Below, one piece after another: positions 1-8,132 of a DNA stretch of 55,558 bases. The notes under the pieces are model-generated. The model was given only the letters and a program-made list of their open reading frames with translations. It searched no databases and had not been told where the DNA came from. The stretch is from an uncultured Acidimicrobiales bacterium (GTDB lineage Bacteria > Actinomycetota > Acidimicrobiia > Acidimicrobiales > SHLQ01), in NCBI GenBank assembly GCA_937922235.1, contig CAKZVC010000054.1:1-55558 (forward strand), given 5' to 3'. How positions within the stretch are numbered: the stretch's first letter is position 1; every line of letters begins with the position of its first letter. Made by a program: the position numbers and the translations under genes.

Positions 1-1
1 C

Positions 2-823
2 GCGCTCTACGAAAGCCTCTTTGCCGACCATCCGCTCGGGCGTGAGGTCCTGGGCGAGACCGACACGATCGACGCGATGAACTCTGCCGACATCGCCGAC
101 TTCCACGGCCGTTGGTACGGCCCGGCCAACACGGTGTTCGCTGCAGCGGGAGATGTCGACCATGATGAGCTCGTCGAGCTTGTCGACAAGCATTTTGGCG
201 ACCTCACGACGGACGAGCGTCCGGAGCGTGCAGCGCCGGCGCCGCTAGAGCCCGGACGGATCGCTACAGCGCTTCCGGTCGAGCAAGTGCACGTTGCGGT
301 TGGGTGGCGAAGCCTCGGCCACGACGACCCTCGTCGCTATGCCCTCGCCATTGCCAACCAGGTGCTCGGCGGCTCGCCCTCGTCACGACTGTTCCAGAGC
401 ATCCGCGAAGAACAAGCGCTGGCCTACACCGTGTTCTCTCAGACCTCGGGCTACTGCGACACCGGCTCGGCCACGATCTACGCCGCCACGTCGGCTCAGC
501 GGGGGAGTGAGCTGCTCGAGGCGCTCACGACCGAGATCGACACGCTCGTCTCGAGCGGCGTGTCCCAGCGTGAGCTCGACCTCGCTCGAACTGGCCTGGA
601 AGGCTCGATCGTGCTCGGCCTCGAAGACTCGGGATCTCGAATGAGCCGCATTGCAACGAGCGAAGCCTTACGCGGGCGCATCCTGCCAATCGACGACTTC
701 CTCGAACGCCTTTCAGCAGTCACCGTCGACGACGTCAACTCGGCAATCGTTGATGTATACGGCGCACCATCGGTTACTTCGTTGGTAGGGCCTGAAACCG
801 CACTTGAGCGTATGAGTGCCTAG
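2..823 (+). CDS. M16 family zinc peptidase, C-terminal part (truncated by window edge)
   Basis: The reading frame is already open at base 2 and runs to a TAG at 821-823, so only the last 273 or so residues are visible. The text HPLGREVLGETDTI followed by a segment with WYGPANTVFAAAGDVDHDELV is typical of the end of the catalytic half of M16 (insulinase/processing-peptidase-like) enzymes. The rest, with SSRLFQSIREEQALAY, matches the non-catalytic C-terminal M16 half. The zinc-binding HXXEH motif would lie upstream of the window and cannot be checked. In actinobacteria this gene usually follows pnp and precedes dapB. Here the RTX and methyltransferase genes separate it from dapB. Family call is firm; substrate unknown. 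Confidence 0.88.
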   Translation, partial: ALYESLFADHPLGREVLGETDTIDAMNSADIADFHGRWYGPANTVFAAAGDVDHDELVELVDKHFGDLTTDERPERAAPAPLEPGRIATALPVEQVHVAVGWRSLGHDDPRRYALAIANQVLGGSPSSRLFQSIREEQALAYTVFSQTSGYCDTGSATIYAATSAQRGSELLEALTTEIDTLVSSGVSQRELDLARTGLEGSIVLGLEDSGSRMSRIATSEALRGRILPIDDFLERLSAVTVDDVNSAIVDVYGAPSVTSLVGPETALERMSA

Positions 824-874
824 CTAGCACGGCCGGGCGCGTAACTCCTGGCCCTCGATGCCTCGGCTAGCGAA

Positions 875-1999
875 TCAGCGCGAGACGAGCCGCTCAAAAG
901 GCACAAGCAGGTCGTCCCATTCGGGGCCCGGGATATCGAGCGCTTCGCATGAAGCGAGGCGAACTGAACCGTTCGTGCTGACGCACGTGTCGTTACCGAA
1001 GCCGCCGCGCCCGATGTCTCGCCCATCGACCAGAAGTTGGTCGGCTCCAAGGTTGCCGTTGAGGTCGTCGACCCCGAGGCCGCCAAGGATCGTGTCGTTG
1101 CCCGGGCCGCCACGCATCCAGTCCCGGCCTTCCATGCCGAGCATGAAGTCATCGCCGGGGCCGCCCTGCATACGGTCCCAGCGGTTCGATCCGATGAGGA
1201 GGTCGGCACCCTCACCACCGAACATGCGAGAACCTGCCGTGTCTTCGCTGTAGCTCGAGGTGCTCGCGATGCCGACGGGACCAGGTGGCGTGTTTAGCTC
1301 GAAACCTTGCTCCGAGAGCTTCGAGCCAAACCCAATGAAGTCGTCTTTGGAGAAGAGAAGGTCTGAGCCTGCACCGCCAAACAACGTGTCGCGGCCGAGA
1401 CCGCCGTAGACGAAGTCGAGCCCCGGGCCGCCGTAGGCAGTGTCGTCGCCATTGCCTCCGAAGAGGAAGTCGAGACCCTTACCTCCGCTGAGGACATCGT
1501 TTCCAGCATGGCCCTCCAGCATGTCCTCGCCCTGATACGAGAACAGCTCGTCGTTGCCTTCGCCGCCGATAAGGAGGTCGCCAAACGGGCCTCCATGCAG
1601 CACGTCATCGCCTGGACCGCCGAAGGCCTGGTTGAATCGCCAATGCTCAAGCGAGCTTCCACCAATGAAGATCGTGTCGTTACCCTCGCCAGCGTCAACC
1701 CAGAGCCCGGAGCTCTCGGACGCGAAGGTACAGATCGTGTCGTTGCCAGCCCCGCTGATGATGTTGAACGAGGTGGTCCAGTCGGGGTCGAAGGTGATGT
1801 GGATGACATCGTCGCCCTCCGTTCCTTCGAGAAGCCATGTGCCGGACTCGTTCACTGGCTGCTCGGTCTGCGGATTCACGACGATGGTTGCGTCGAGGCC
1901 GCCGCACTTGGGCGCTGCTTCTTGAGCAGTGAGCGGGCTTACAGCGAGTAGTGGTCCGAGGAGCGCGCCGAGTCCGAGTAGTGCCAGTTTCTTCGCCAT
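875..1999 (-). CDS. Secreted RTX-type calcium-binding-repeat protein (paralog A)
   Basis: 374 residues from the ATG at 1999. The frame is open further upstream, but MAKK followed by a hydrophobic stretch ending LTAQEAAPKCGG is a clear signal peptide and matches the start of the downstream paralog. After a conserved N-terminal segment (CGGLDATIVV), most of the protein consists of glycine/aspartate nonapeptides of the GGxGxDxLx type (for example GGPGDDVLHGG, GGNGDDTAYGG, GGAGSDLLF), which fold into a calcium-binding parallel beta roll in hemolysin-type proteins. Cysteines are few and no enzymatic domain is seen. Its near-twin lies 65 bp upstream in transcription order, so this is a tandem duplication. 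It lacks the extra C-terminal domain of that copy. Likely extracellular or surface located; precise role unknown. Confidence 0.85.
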   Translation of the reverse strand: MAKKLALLGLGALLGPLLAVSPLTAQEAAPKCGGLDATIVVNPQTEQPVNESGTWLLEGTEGDDVIHITFDPDWTTSFNIISGAGNDTICTFASESSGLWVDAGEGNDTIFIGGSSLEHWRFNQAFGGPGDDVLHGGPFGDLLIGGEGNDELFSYQGEDMLEGHAGNDVLSGGKGLDFLFGGNGDDTAYGGPGLDFVYGGLGRDTLFGGAGSDLLFSKDDFIGFGSKLSEQGFELNTPPGPVGIASTSSYSEDTAGSRMFGGEGADLLIGSNRWDRMQGGPGDDFMLGMEGRDWMRGGPGNDTILGGLGVDDLNGNLGADQLLVDGRDIGRGGFGNDTCVSTNGSVRLASCEALDIPGPEWDDLLVPFERLVSR

Positions 2000-2063
2000 C
2001 TCGTGTCTATCGGACTCCTGTCCCCTCAACTGTGTAGTCGCTTCGGCCCGGGAGAGCGATTGC

Positions 2064-3566
2064 CTAGCCGGCACGACCAACGAGCTGGCCACCCTCGCTA
2101 TCGAAGAGCACACAGGTGATCAGGCGGTCGGCTCCTTCAGTGAAGACTCCGCTCCATTGTTCGCGAGTGGGGATCACCGGTGCATAGCGAATGCTCTCAG
2201 GGGCATCGGCAGGGAGGTATGCGTCGAGGGACCGGCTACATACATCCTCGGCATAGGAGATGAGTGCAGACTCGTTGTAGCTCACGACATTCGCTGGTGG
2301 GAGCACCTGGCGGTACACCTCGTAGTCGTGAGGTATGTCGCACGAGACCGTACGCAACGGCCGTTCCAAGGTTGGATCCGCGGTCATGCAGGTCCCGACT
2401 GAGCGGAGGGATTGTTGCACTGCTGTCCGGATATCAAAACGTGCCGCATTGATTCGTCCGAGAAGATCGGCCCATTCACCATCTGGCGCTGCGACGTTCT
2501 CGCACGACCGAAGACTCACGGCCGCGTTGGTGCTGAGGCACGTATCGATGCCGAACCCGCCGCGACCAAGGTCCAAGCCATCGACAACGAGTTCGTCGGC
2601 TCCAAGGTTGCCGTTGAGGTCGTCACTTCCGAGCCCACCGAGGATCACGTCGTTGCCCGGACCTCCACGCATCCAGTCCCGACCTTCCATGCCGAGCATG
2701 AAGTCATCGCCGGGGCCTCCCTGCATCCGGTCCCAGCGGTTCGAACCGACGAGTAGGTCGGTGCCAGTGCCCCCAAAGAGGCGGGATCCACCGGTGTCGT
2801 CGCTAAAGCTCCTCGTGCTGCCGATGCCGATCGGCCCGGGTGGAAGCTGGTCTAGATCGAAGGTCTCGAAATCGCTTGCGCCAAAGCCGACGAAGTCGTC
2901 GTTGGACAACAGCACGTCATTGCCTGCGCCTCCAAAGAGAGTGTCTCTGCCGGTTCTGCCATAGATCTGATCGTCGCCGGGGCCACCGTATGCCGTGTCG
3001 TCACCTGGGCCGCCGGACATCAGATCGAAGTCTCTACCGCCGCGTAGGACATCATCGCCGGCTTCTCCGCCGAGTACATCGTGGCCTTGGTATGCGAAGA
3101 GCTCATCGTTACCGTCTCCGCCGATCAGCAGATCGCCGAGAGGTCCTCCATGGAGCACATCGTCACCGGGACCCCCGTCGGCGGTGTTCGTGCGAAAGTG
3201 GGAGGTAGAACTGCCACCAACGAAGATGGTGTCGTTGCCATCACCCCCTTCGACAAACACGCCCCAACCCGGCACGTCGGTTGCGAACGTACAGATGGTG
3301 TCGTCGCCGCCAAGGCCGTGAATGATGTGGCTAGTTCCGCGTTGTGGGTCGGGCTCCATGGTGACGTGGATGACATCGTCGCCTTCCGTTCCTTCGAGAA
3401 GCCATGTGCCGGACTCGTTTACTGGCTGTTCGGTCTGCGGGGTCACGACGATGGTTGCGTCGAGGCCGCCGCACTTGGGCGCTGCTTCTTGAGCAGTCAG
3501 TGGGCCAACTGCGAGCAGTGGCCCGAGAAGGGCGCCGAGTCCAAGTGTTACCAATTTCTTCGCCAT
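2064..3566 (-). CDS. Secreted RTX-type calcium-binding-repeat protein with septum-formation-like C-terminal domain (paralog B)
   Basis: 500 residues, starting at the ATG at 3566 with a signal peptide nearly identical to that of paralog A. Residues 30 to about 365 repeat the same Gly/Asp calcium-binding nonapeptides. The last 110 or so residues are absent from paralog A. They contain GTCMTADP, RTVSCDIPHDYEVY, a central DVCSRS and a terminal RLITCVLF. This spacing of four cysteines and the CxxPHDxEVY pattern resembles the actinobacterial Septum_form domain found on membrane-anchored or secreted proteins. The function of that domain is uncertain. The gene probably shares a promoter region with the divergent methyltransferase gene at 3647. 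RTX call firm, C-terminal domain call moderate. Confidence 0.83.
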   Translation of the reverse strand: MAKKLVTLGLGALLGPLLAVGPLTAQEAAPKCGGLDATIVVTPQTEQPVNESGTWLLEGTEGDDVIHVTMEPDPQRGTSHIIHGLGGDDTICTFATDVPGWGVFVEGGDGNDTIFVGGSSTSHFRTNTADGGPGDDVLHGGPLGDLLIGGDGNDELFAYQGHDVLGGEAGDDVLRGGRDFDLMSGGPGDDTAYGGPGDDQIYGRTGRDTLFGGAGNDVLLSNDDFVGFGASDFETFDLDQLPPGPIGIGSTRSFSDDTGGSRLFGGTGTDLLVGSNRWDRMQGGPGDDFMLGMEGRDWMRGGPGNDVILGGLGSDDLNGNLGADELVVDGLDLGRGGFGIDTCLSTNAAVSLRSCENVAAPDGEWADLLGRINAARFDIRTAVQQSLRSVGTCMTADPTLERPLRTVSCDIPHDYEVYRQVLPPANVVSYNESALISYAEDVCSRSLDAYLPADAPESIRYAPVIPTREQWSGVFTEGADRLITCVLFDSEGGQLVGRAG

Positions 3567-3646
3567 CCAGTGGGTAACGACACGAGCACGGCCTGACCTG
3601 AGAGTTCTTCGGCTAAGGGTTTCGAGCCTGCCGCCGATTAGGTCGT

Positions 3647-4534
3647 ATGGCCTACACGACCGAGATCATCCTGCCTGGCGCCGAGCCACGTCAGAGCGCC
3701 CAGTGGAGCGCCCTTGCGCTCAATCCCAACGACCCGGCGGTTGTCGCGCAGCGAGCGAAGGTTCTGTCTGCCGCATGGCGTCCGCCAACGGCAGACCGCA
3801 TTGACTTCATCTGTGCTCGTGCCGCTGGTCGAAGTGTGCTCGACGTCGGCTGTGTCGCTCACGATGAGGCGCGAATGGTCAGCACGTCGTGGCTGCATCG
3901 GCGACTCGCTGAGGTTGCCGACCGCTGTCTCGGCGTTGACGTGCTCGGTGAAGCCGTCGAGACGATGCAGTCGCGTGGCTACGACGCAATCGCTCACGAT
4001 CTAGCAAGCGGGTTGGGTCCAATCGCGTCCCGCGGACTATTCCAAGTCATCGTCGCTGGCGAACTGATCGAACACGTGGCGAACCTCGACATGCTCTTCG
4101 CCACCGCAGCGCAGGCACTCACGGCCGATGGCGAACTCATCGTGACCACACCCAACCCGTATGCCCCCGCCCGCGTCCGAGCTGGTCAGCGCGGTGACGT
4201 GTGGGAGAACGTCGACCACATCGCCTATGCGTTCCCAAGTGGGATCGCCGAGCTTGCCTCCCGCCATGGTCTGTTGCTCGCCGAGGCGTTGACAACCGAA
4301 CCGGTCCGACCGACATTCGGGAACCCGCTACGTTCGATCAAGCGAGCGGTCCGTCGCACCCGGTGGCACCGCCGCGGCTTCTCTACAACGGCGGGCGATG
4401 TTCGGCCAGTAGTGCTTGACCGCCGCGATCCCCTCGATTGGCTGCGAAGTGCCATCAACCGTCAGGTGAGCTCCCGCCACCAATTCGTTGGTGAAACGTT
4501 CATCTACGTCATCCAGCGAGGGCCCCTCGACTAG
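3647..4534 (+). CDS. Class I SAM-dependent methyltransferase
   Basis: 295 residues. Motif I (VLDVGCVAHD, near residue 65) and a following acidic strand end (LGVDVLGEAVE) fit the Rossmann-like S-adenosylmethionine pocket. QVIVAGELIEHV and LIVTTPNPYAPARVRAG match motifs II and III of the UbiE/Methyltransf_11 group, where the HV or HI pair is typical. The C-terminal 100 residues are basic (SIKRAVRRTRWHRRG) with no clear domain. The gene is divergent from the RTX pair and precedes dapB by 50 bp. Substrate cannot be deduced; similar proteins occur in glycan or lipid modification clusters. No strong Shine-Dalgarno is seen before the ATG. Confidence 0.8.
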   Translation: MAYTTEIILPGAEPRQSAQWSALALNPNDPAVVAQRAKVLSAAWRPPTADRIDFICARAAGRSVLDVGCVAHDEARMVSTSWLHRRLAEVADRCLGVDVLGEAVETMQSRGYDAIAHDLASGLGPIASRGLFQVIVAGELIEHVANLDMLFATAAQALTADGELIVTTPNPYAPARVRAGQRGDVWENVDHIAYAFPSGIAELASRHGLLLAEALTTEPVRPTFGNPLRSIKRAVRRTRWHRRGFSTTAGDVRPVVLDRRDPLDWLRSAINRQVSSRHQFVGETFIYVIQRGPLD

Positions 4535-4575
4535 GGGGTTCACCCGGGCGGCACCGGTGTACTCCTGCGGCGAAT

Positions 4576-4587
4576 TAGTATGTGCAT
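4576..4587 (+). promoter_or_regulatory. Leaderless promoter of dapB (-10 TAGTAT, 6-base spacing)
   Basis: TAGTAT at 4576-4581 is followed by exactly six bases and then the ATG at 4588. This is the geometry of a sigma-A -10 element whose transcript starts at or next to the start codon. No Shine-Dalgarno is present. It favours the ATG at 4588 over the in-frame GTG at 4582. Confidence 0.6.
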
Positions 4588-5400
4588 ATGATTCGAGTGG
4601 GAGTAACGGGAGCAGGCGGACGCATGGGTGGCGAGGTCTGTCGGGCCGTCGACGCCGCCGACGACCTACAACTCGTTGCTGGGGTTGATCCGTCCTCTGA
4701 AGGCGAGATGCTCGCCGACGTGGCCGAGCTCACCTCGTCGACGACTTCCGGGATAGCTGTCGTTGGATCGGTCGACGAACTCTCTGCTGATGACATCGAC
4801 GTCGTTATCGATTTCACGCATCTCGATGTCAGCCGTGTCGTACTTCATTGGTGTGCTGCAAATGGCGTGCACGCAGTTGTTGGCACTACCGGCTTCAGCG
4901 ACGAAGACCATGCAGGGTTCGTTGCTGGCTTCACGTCAAGCAACGCGCTGATCGCTCCGAACTTCGCCATCGGCGCCGTCATGATGATGCGTATGGCCGA
5001 ACTCGCCGCGCCCTTCTTCGAGACTGCCGAAGTTGTCGAATACCACCACAACGCAAAGCGCGATGCTCCGTCGGGAACTGCGATGATGACCGCCACTCGA
5101 ATCGAAGCGGCCAAAGCAGCGAGCGGCTCGGAGTGGGATAGTGATCCCACCGAACAAGAAGTCGTCCCGGGTGCTCGAGGCGGCAAGGTCGGGGGAGTGG
5201 GCGTGCACGGCGTTCGCATGCACGGGATGGTGGCCCATCAAGAAGTGATCTTTGGAACGACGGGCGAAACGCTCACGATTCGTCACGACAGCATCCACCG
5301 CAACTCGTTTATGCCAGGGGTGCTCCTCGCAACCCGGCATGTCTCGGACCGGCCGGGAGTCACCCTTGGCCTCGACCCGCTGCTGTTCGCGACGGAATAG
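4588..5400 (+). CDS. dapB: 4-hydroxy-tetrahydrodipicolinate reductase
   Basis: 270 residues, the normal size for DapB. It reduces 4-hydroxy-tetrahydrodipicolinate with NAD(P)H in the cytoplasm, in the diaminopimelate and lysine pathway. Visible features are the N-terminal dinucleotide-binding GAGGRMG, the VGTTGF loop, and the substrate-binding signature EYHHNAKRDAPSGTA, which contains the catalytic His-His pair and Lys. RHDSIHRNSFMPGV near the end is also family-typical. The start at 4588 is chosen over GTG 4582 because a -10 hexamer sits six bases before it. dapA lies 8 kb downstream rather than adjacent, and dapD is at 24.4 kb. Confidence 0.96.
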   Translation: MIRVGVTGAGGRMGGEVCRAVDAADDLQLVAGVDPSSEGEMLADVAELTSSTTSGIAVVGSVDELSADDIDVVIDFTHLDVSRVVLHWCAANGVHAVVGTTGFSDEDHAGFVAGFTSSNALIAPNFAIGAVMMMRMAELAAPFFETAEVVEYHHNAKRDAPSGTAMMTATRIEAAKAASGSEWDSDPTEQEVVPGARGGKVGGVGVHGVRMHGMVAHQEVIFGTTGETLTIRHDSIHRNSFMPGVLLATRHVSDRPGVTLGLDPLLFATE

Positions 5401-5445
5401 AGGATTTCGCTTGAGCGGGGACCCGGTTGCGCCGATTGGTAGGGG

Positions 5446-6735
5446 ATGTCCAGATTCGGTTCGCGAGCCGATGAGATGAACGGCGCTCGGGAATCACGGC
5501 AACCCGGACTTACTCGCCGCAAACTCACGGCGGGGTTTATCGGCATCGCCGCGCTCGTGTCGACCGTGGCGATGACGGCCCGACCAGCCCCACCGCCGGT
5601 GGAAACCACCGCGCCGATCGAGACCGTCGAGCCGGTTGAGATTCCACAGGACGCACCAACTCCCTCGCCAAATCAAACGGAGGAGGCCGTAATCGAATCT
5701 GTCCGTGTGCGGATTACGTGCTACGCCGACACCGACTGTCTCGTGAACCCGGTCGAAACCGGTGGGGCGCAAGACACTGCGGTGCTCATCTGCGTAAACC
5801 GGTGCGGCCGAAACGCTGGAACCAACCAACGCAACTACACGTTGACGCCGGGTGGACAAGACCGGGCGGGCCGGTCGCTGCCGGTGATCCAAGGAGTCCG
5901 TCGCGATTCGCCGACGAACCATGAGCTCATCGGTGTTGAGGCAAGCACCGAAGCGCCAACAGACTTCGTCGGGATTGAGACTGACGGTCGGGGAGTCATG
6001 CAGTTCGAGAGCGTTGGCGATGCGGACATGACCTATTCGGTCAACTACATCGAAGCTCCAGCTCCGAATCGTGCATCCCAAGGAGAAAGTCGAGTAGGTG
6101 CGGTCCTTAGCGTGCTTGCCGTGGTAGTGCTCGTCGTTCTTGTGGCGATTGCGGCGTTGATGGTATTCGTGACGCTCGTGCAAGCCTTGATCGACCTTGC
6201 TGGCGGCAAGGGGACCTCCAGATATCGGCGTGAGGAAGTTGATGACGAAGAGGATGAGGACGACGTGCCGGTCGACGCTCCGCTGGCTCTCTCCCAACCC
6301 ATCACCAAAGAGGTCGCAGAGGAACGGGCAGCAGTTGCTCAAGACCTGCTCGATCGTGTCCGTGACATCAACGATCCGCGCCTCTCGATCCAGACCGGCT
6401 TCTCGCTGCTCGAGACAGGCTTTGGTCGAATGCACCTAGCTCGACGACGTAACGAGACCTCCAAGTCCTACATCACCCGCGTCTTCGGCGACCACGAAGA
6501 TCTTCGTCCAACGATGTTCGAGATCACCGGACTGTTCGAACGAGCTCGCTACAGCGACATGCCGGTCGATGCGGAGATGCGCGGCGACATGATCCGCAGG
6601 CTCGAAGATGTGCAGGCCACCTGGGAGCAAGAGGCGTTCATCTTGTCCGATACGCCACCAGCCCCACCAGACACGGTGTCGGTGCTCGGCAGCGATGCTG
6701 GCCGACCGATCGAGATCGAAGAGGAGCTGCGATGA
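5446..6735 (+). CDS. Membrane protein with C-terminal DUF4129-like domain, first gene of MoxR/DUF58 operon
   Basis: 429 residues. A stop codon lies two codons upstream of the ATG at 5446; a second in-frame ATG at 5476 is possible. Residues 26-46 form an N-terminal hydrophobic helix. They are followed by a Pro/Thr/Glu-rich segment and an external domain with four cysteines (ITCYADTDCLV, AVLICVNRCG). A second transmembrane helix is at about 225-247 (VLSVLAVVVLVVLVAIAAL), then an acidic run. The C-terminal part, with ETSKSYITRV, FEITGLFERARYSDMPV and a terminal helix, matches DUF4129, the domain often fused to or beside transglutaminase-like proteins in MoxR/DUF58 loci. No transglutaminase is visible here. 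It overlaps the next gene by ATGA. Role inferred only from context: envelope complex assembly or cell-wall quality control. Confidence 0.7.
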   Translation: MSRFGSRADEMNGARESRQPGLTRRKLTAGFIGIAALVSTVAMTARPAPPPVETTAPIETVEPVEIPQDAPTPSPNQTEEAVIESVRVRITCYADTDCLVNPVETGGAQDTAVLICVNRCGRNAGTNQRNYTLTPGGQDRAGRSLPVIQGVRRDSPTNHELIGVEASTEAPTDFVGIETDGRGVMQFESVGDADMTYSVNYIEAPAPNRASQGESRVGAVLSVLAVVVLVVLVAIAALMVFVTLVQALIDLAGGKGTSRYRREEVDDEEDEDDVPVDAPLALSQPITKEVAEERAAVAQDLLDRVRDINDPRLSIQTGFSLLETGFGRMHLARRRNETSKSYITRVFGDHEDLRPTMFEITGLFERARYSDMPVDAEMRGDMIRRLEDVQATWEQEAFILSDTPPAPPDTVSVLGSDAGRPIEIEEELR

Positions 6736-7139
6736 GCGAGGTGATCATGACCTTCGCCGCGATCGCCCTGGCACTGGCTACCGGAGTGACCGCATATCAA
6801 CTGCGCTCGATCCAGGCCGACAAGTACGAGCTCGGAACGTGGACATCGGTCGAACCGTTCCGCGGATCGGGGCTGACCACCGACGTCCGTACCATCTCGT
6901 TTCGAATCGAAGGAGCCGAGGCGAGCCCTGAAGCCTGGTCTGGCTTGCTCAGCCGGCTCGACGAGGTTCACGAGGAGCTCAGCCCCTTCGGCGCCAACGC
7001 TCGCCGCCCACCATTTGAATATCGCACCTGGTGCGGCCGCACCGTCGTGTACCCCGATGCCCCCGGACGGTACGACCGTCGATATCTCGAGAACTACATC
7101 AGAGTCCTAGAAACACTTGCAGGAGAAGACGCTCGATGA
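6732..7139 (+). CDS. Small membrane-anchored protein of unknown function in MoxR operon
   Basis: 135 residues, coupled by ATGA overlaps to both neighbours (6732 and 7136). Residues 4-22 form a single hydrophobic N-terminal helix (VIMTFAAIALALATGVTAY). The remaining 110 residues are soluble, with an alpha/beta-looking pattern, TISFRIEGAEASPEAWSGL, and one cysteine in FEYRTWCGRTVVYP. I do not recognise a family. Its position between a DUF4129 protein and MoxR suggests an accessory subunit of the same envelope complex. Reality as a gene is supported by the overlaps at both ends and codon use like its neighbours. Confidence 0.7.
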   Translation: MSEVIMTFAAIALALATGVTAYQLRSIQADKYELGTWTSVEPFRGSGLTTDVRTISFRIEGAEASPEAWSGLLSRLDEVHEELSPFGANARRPPFEYRTWCGRTVVYPDAPGRYDRRYLENYIRVLETLAGEDAR

Positions 7140-8116
7140 GCAATGACATCCAAACACTGTCGAACACGATCCTCGACGAACTCGAACGGGCCGTCGTCGG
7201 CAAACGGGAGGTCCTGCGGCTACTGCTCACCGGCATCCTCGCTGACGGTCATGTGCTGTTCGAAGATCTCCCGGGGTTGGCCAAGACGCTGATTGCTCGG
7301 TCGTTTGCCCAGGTGACGACCATGCAATTCTCACGAGTGCAGTTCACCCCTGACCTCGTGCCCGGCGATATCACCGGCTCGACCGTGCTCGACCCGACCA
7401 CCTCGACCGGCACGTTCCAGCCCGGACCAATCTTCGCAAACCTCGTCTTAGGTGACGAGATCAACCGGGCACCGCCAAAGACCCAGGCGGCGGTTCTCGA
7501 GGCAATGGAAGAACGTCAGGTCACCGTCGACGGGACCTCGCATCCGTTGCCCCGGCCGTTCCTCGTTATCGCCACACAGAACCCGATCGAGTCGGGTGGT
7601 ACCTATCCGCTGCCCGAAGCGCAGCTCGACCGGTTCCTCCTTCGTGCAAGCGTGGGGTATCCGAGCAAGTCAGCCGAACTCGAAATCGTGATGCGTCGTG
7701 CTGCTCGTAAGCAAGAGGCCATCGAACTGCGCACGATCGTCGATGCGAGCACGATCGTGTCGATGCAAGCAGCGGTCGAAGAGGTATACCTCGATGAGAC
7801 CGTTGCCGACTACATCGTCCAGATTGTCCAAGCGACGCGCGAGAGTGCTCAGCTACAAGCGGGTGCGAGCCCTCGTGGTTCGCTTGGCTTGATGAAGGCC
7901 GCACGTGCGCACGCCGCGATCATGGGACGCAACTACGTGATTCCTGACGATGTGGTCGAAATGGCGATCCCGGTGCTGTCGCATCGCGTGATGCTCACTC
8001 CGGACGAGTGGCTTCGCGGCCGTTCGACCGCCGAGGTGGTCACTGCATGTGTCACGTCGATTGCTACGCCGCCGAGTGTGAAGCCGAAGGCGGCTGCGCC
8101 AACGATCGTTACCTGA
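7136..8116 (+). CDS. MoxR-family AAA+ ATPase
   Basis: 326 residues from the ATG at 7136; a longer open frame upstream overlaps the previous gene and is rejected. Typical MoxR features are present: an N-terminal helix with VVGKREVLRLLLTGILADGHVLFED, Walker A LPGLAKT, the RVQFTPDLVPGDITG segment, Walker B LVLGDEINRAPPKTQ, EAMEERQVTVDG, sensor 1 IATQNPIE, the arginine-finger stretch GTYPLPEAQLDRF, and the C-terminal lid with GASPRGSLGLMKAARAHA. MoxR ATPases act as chaperone-like factors with DUF58/von Willebrand partners. The DUF58 partner follows directly at 8133. Family call is secure; client proteins unknown. Confidence 0.94.
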   Translation: MSNDIQTLSNTILDELERAVVGKREVLRLLLTGILADGHVLFEDLPGLAKTLIARSFAQVTTMQFSRVQFTPDLVPGDITGSTVLDPTTSTGTFQPGPIFANLVLGDEINRAPPKTQAAVLEAMEERQVTVDGTSHPLPRPFLVIATQNPIESGGTYPLPEAQLDRFLLRASVGYPSKSAELEIVMRRAARKQEAIELRTIVDASTIVSMQAAVEEVYLDETVADYIVQIVQATRESAQLQAGASPRGSLGLMKAARAHAAIMGRNYVIPDDVVEMAIPVLSHRVMLTPDEWLRGRSTAEVVTACVTSIATPPSVKPKAAAPTIVT

Positions 8117-8132
8117 TCGGACGCTGGAACCA

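Noticed and set aside
2011..2030. GGGGACAG-like sequence before RTX paralog A as another palindromic repeat copy
   Set aside because: Only half of the palindrome is present, so it is not separable from chance.
1037..3596. Plus-strand open frames opposite the RTX genes
   Set aside because: They are antisense mirrors of a GC-rich, repetitive coding sequence, with no start signals or recognisable domains.
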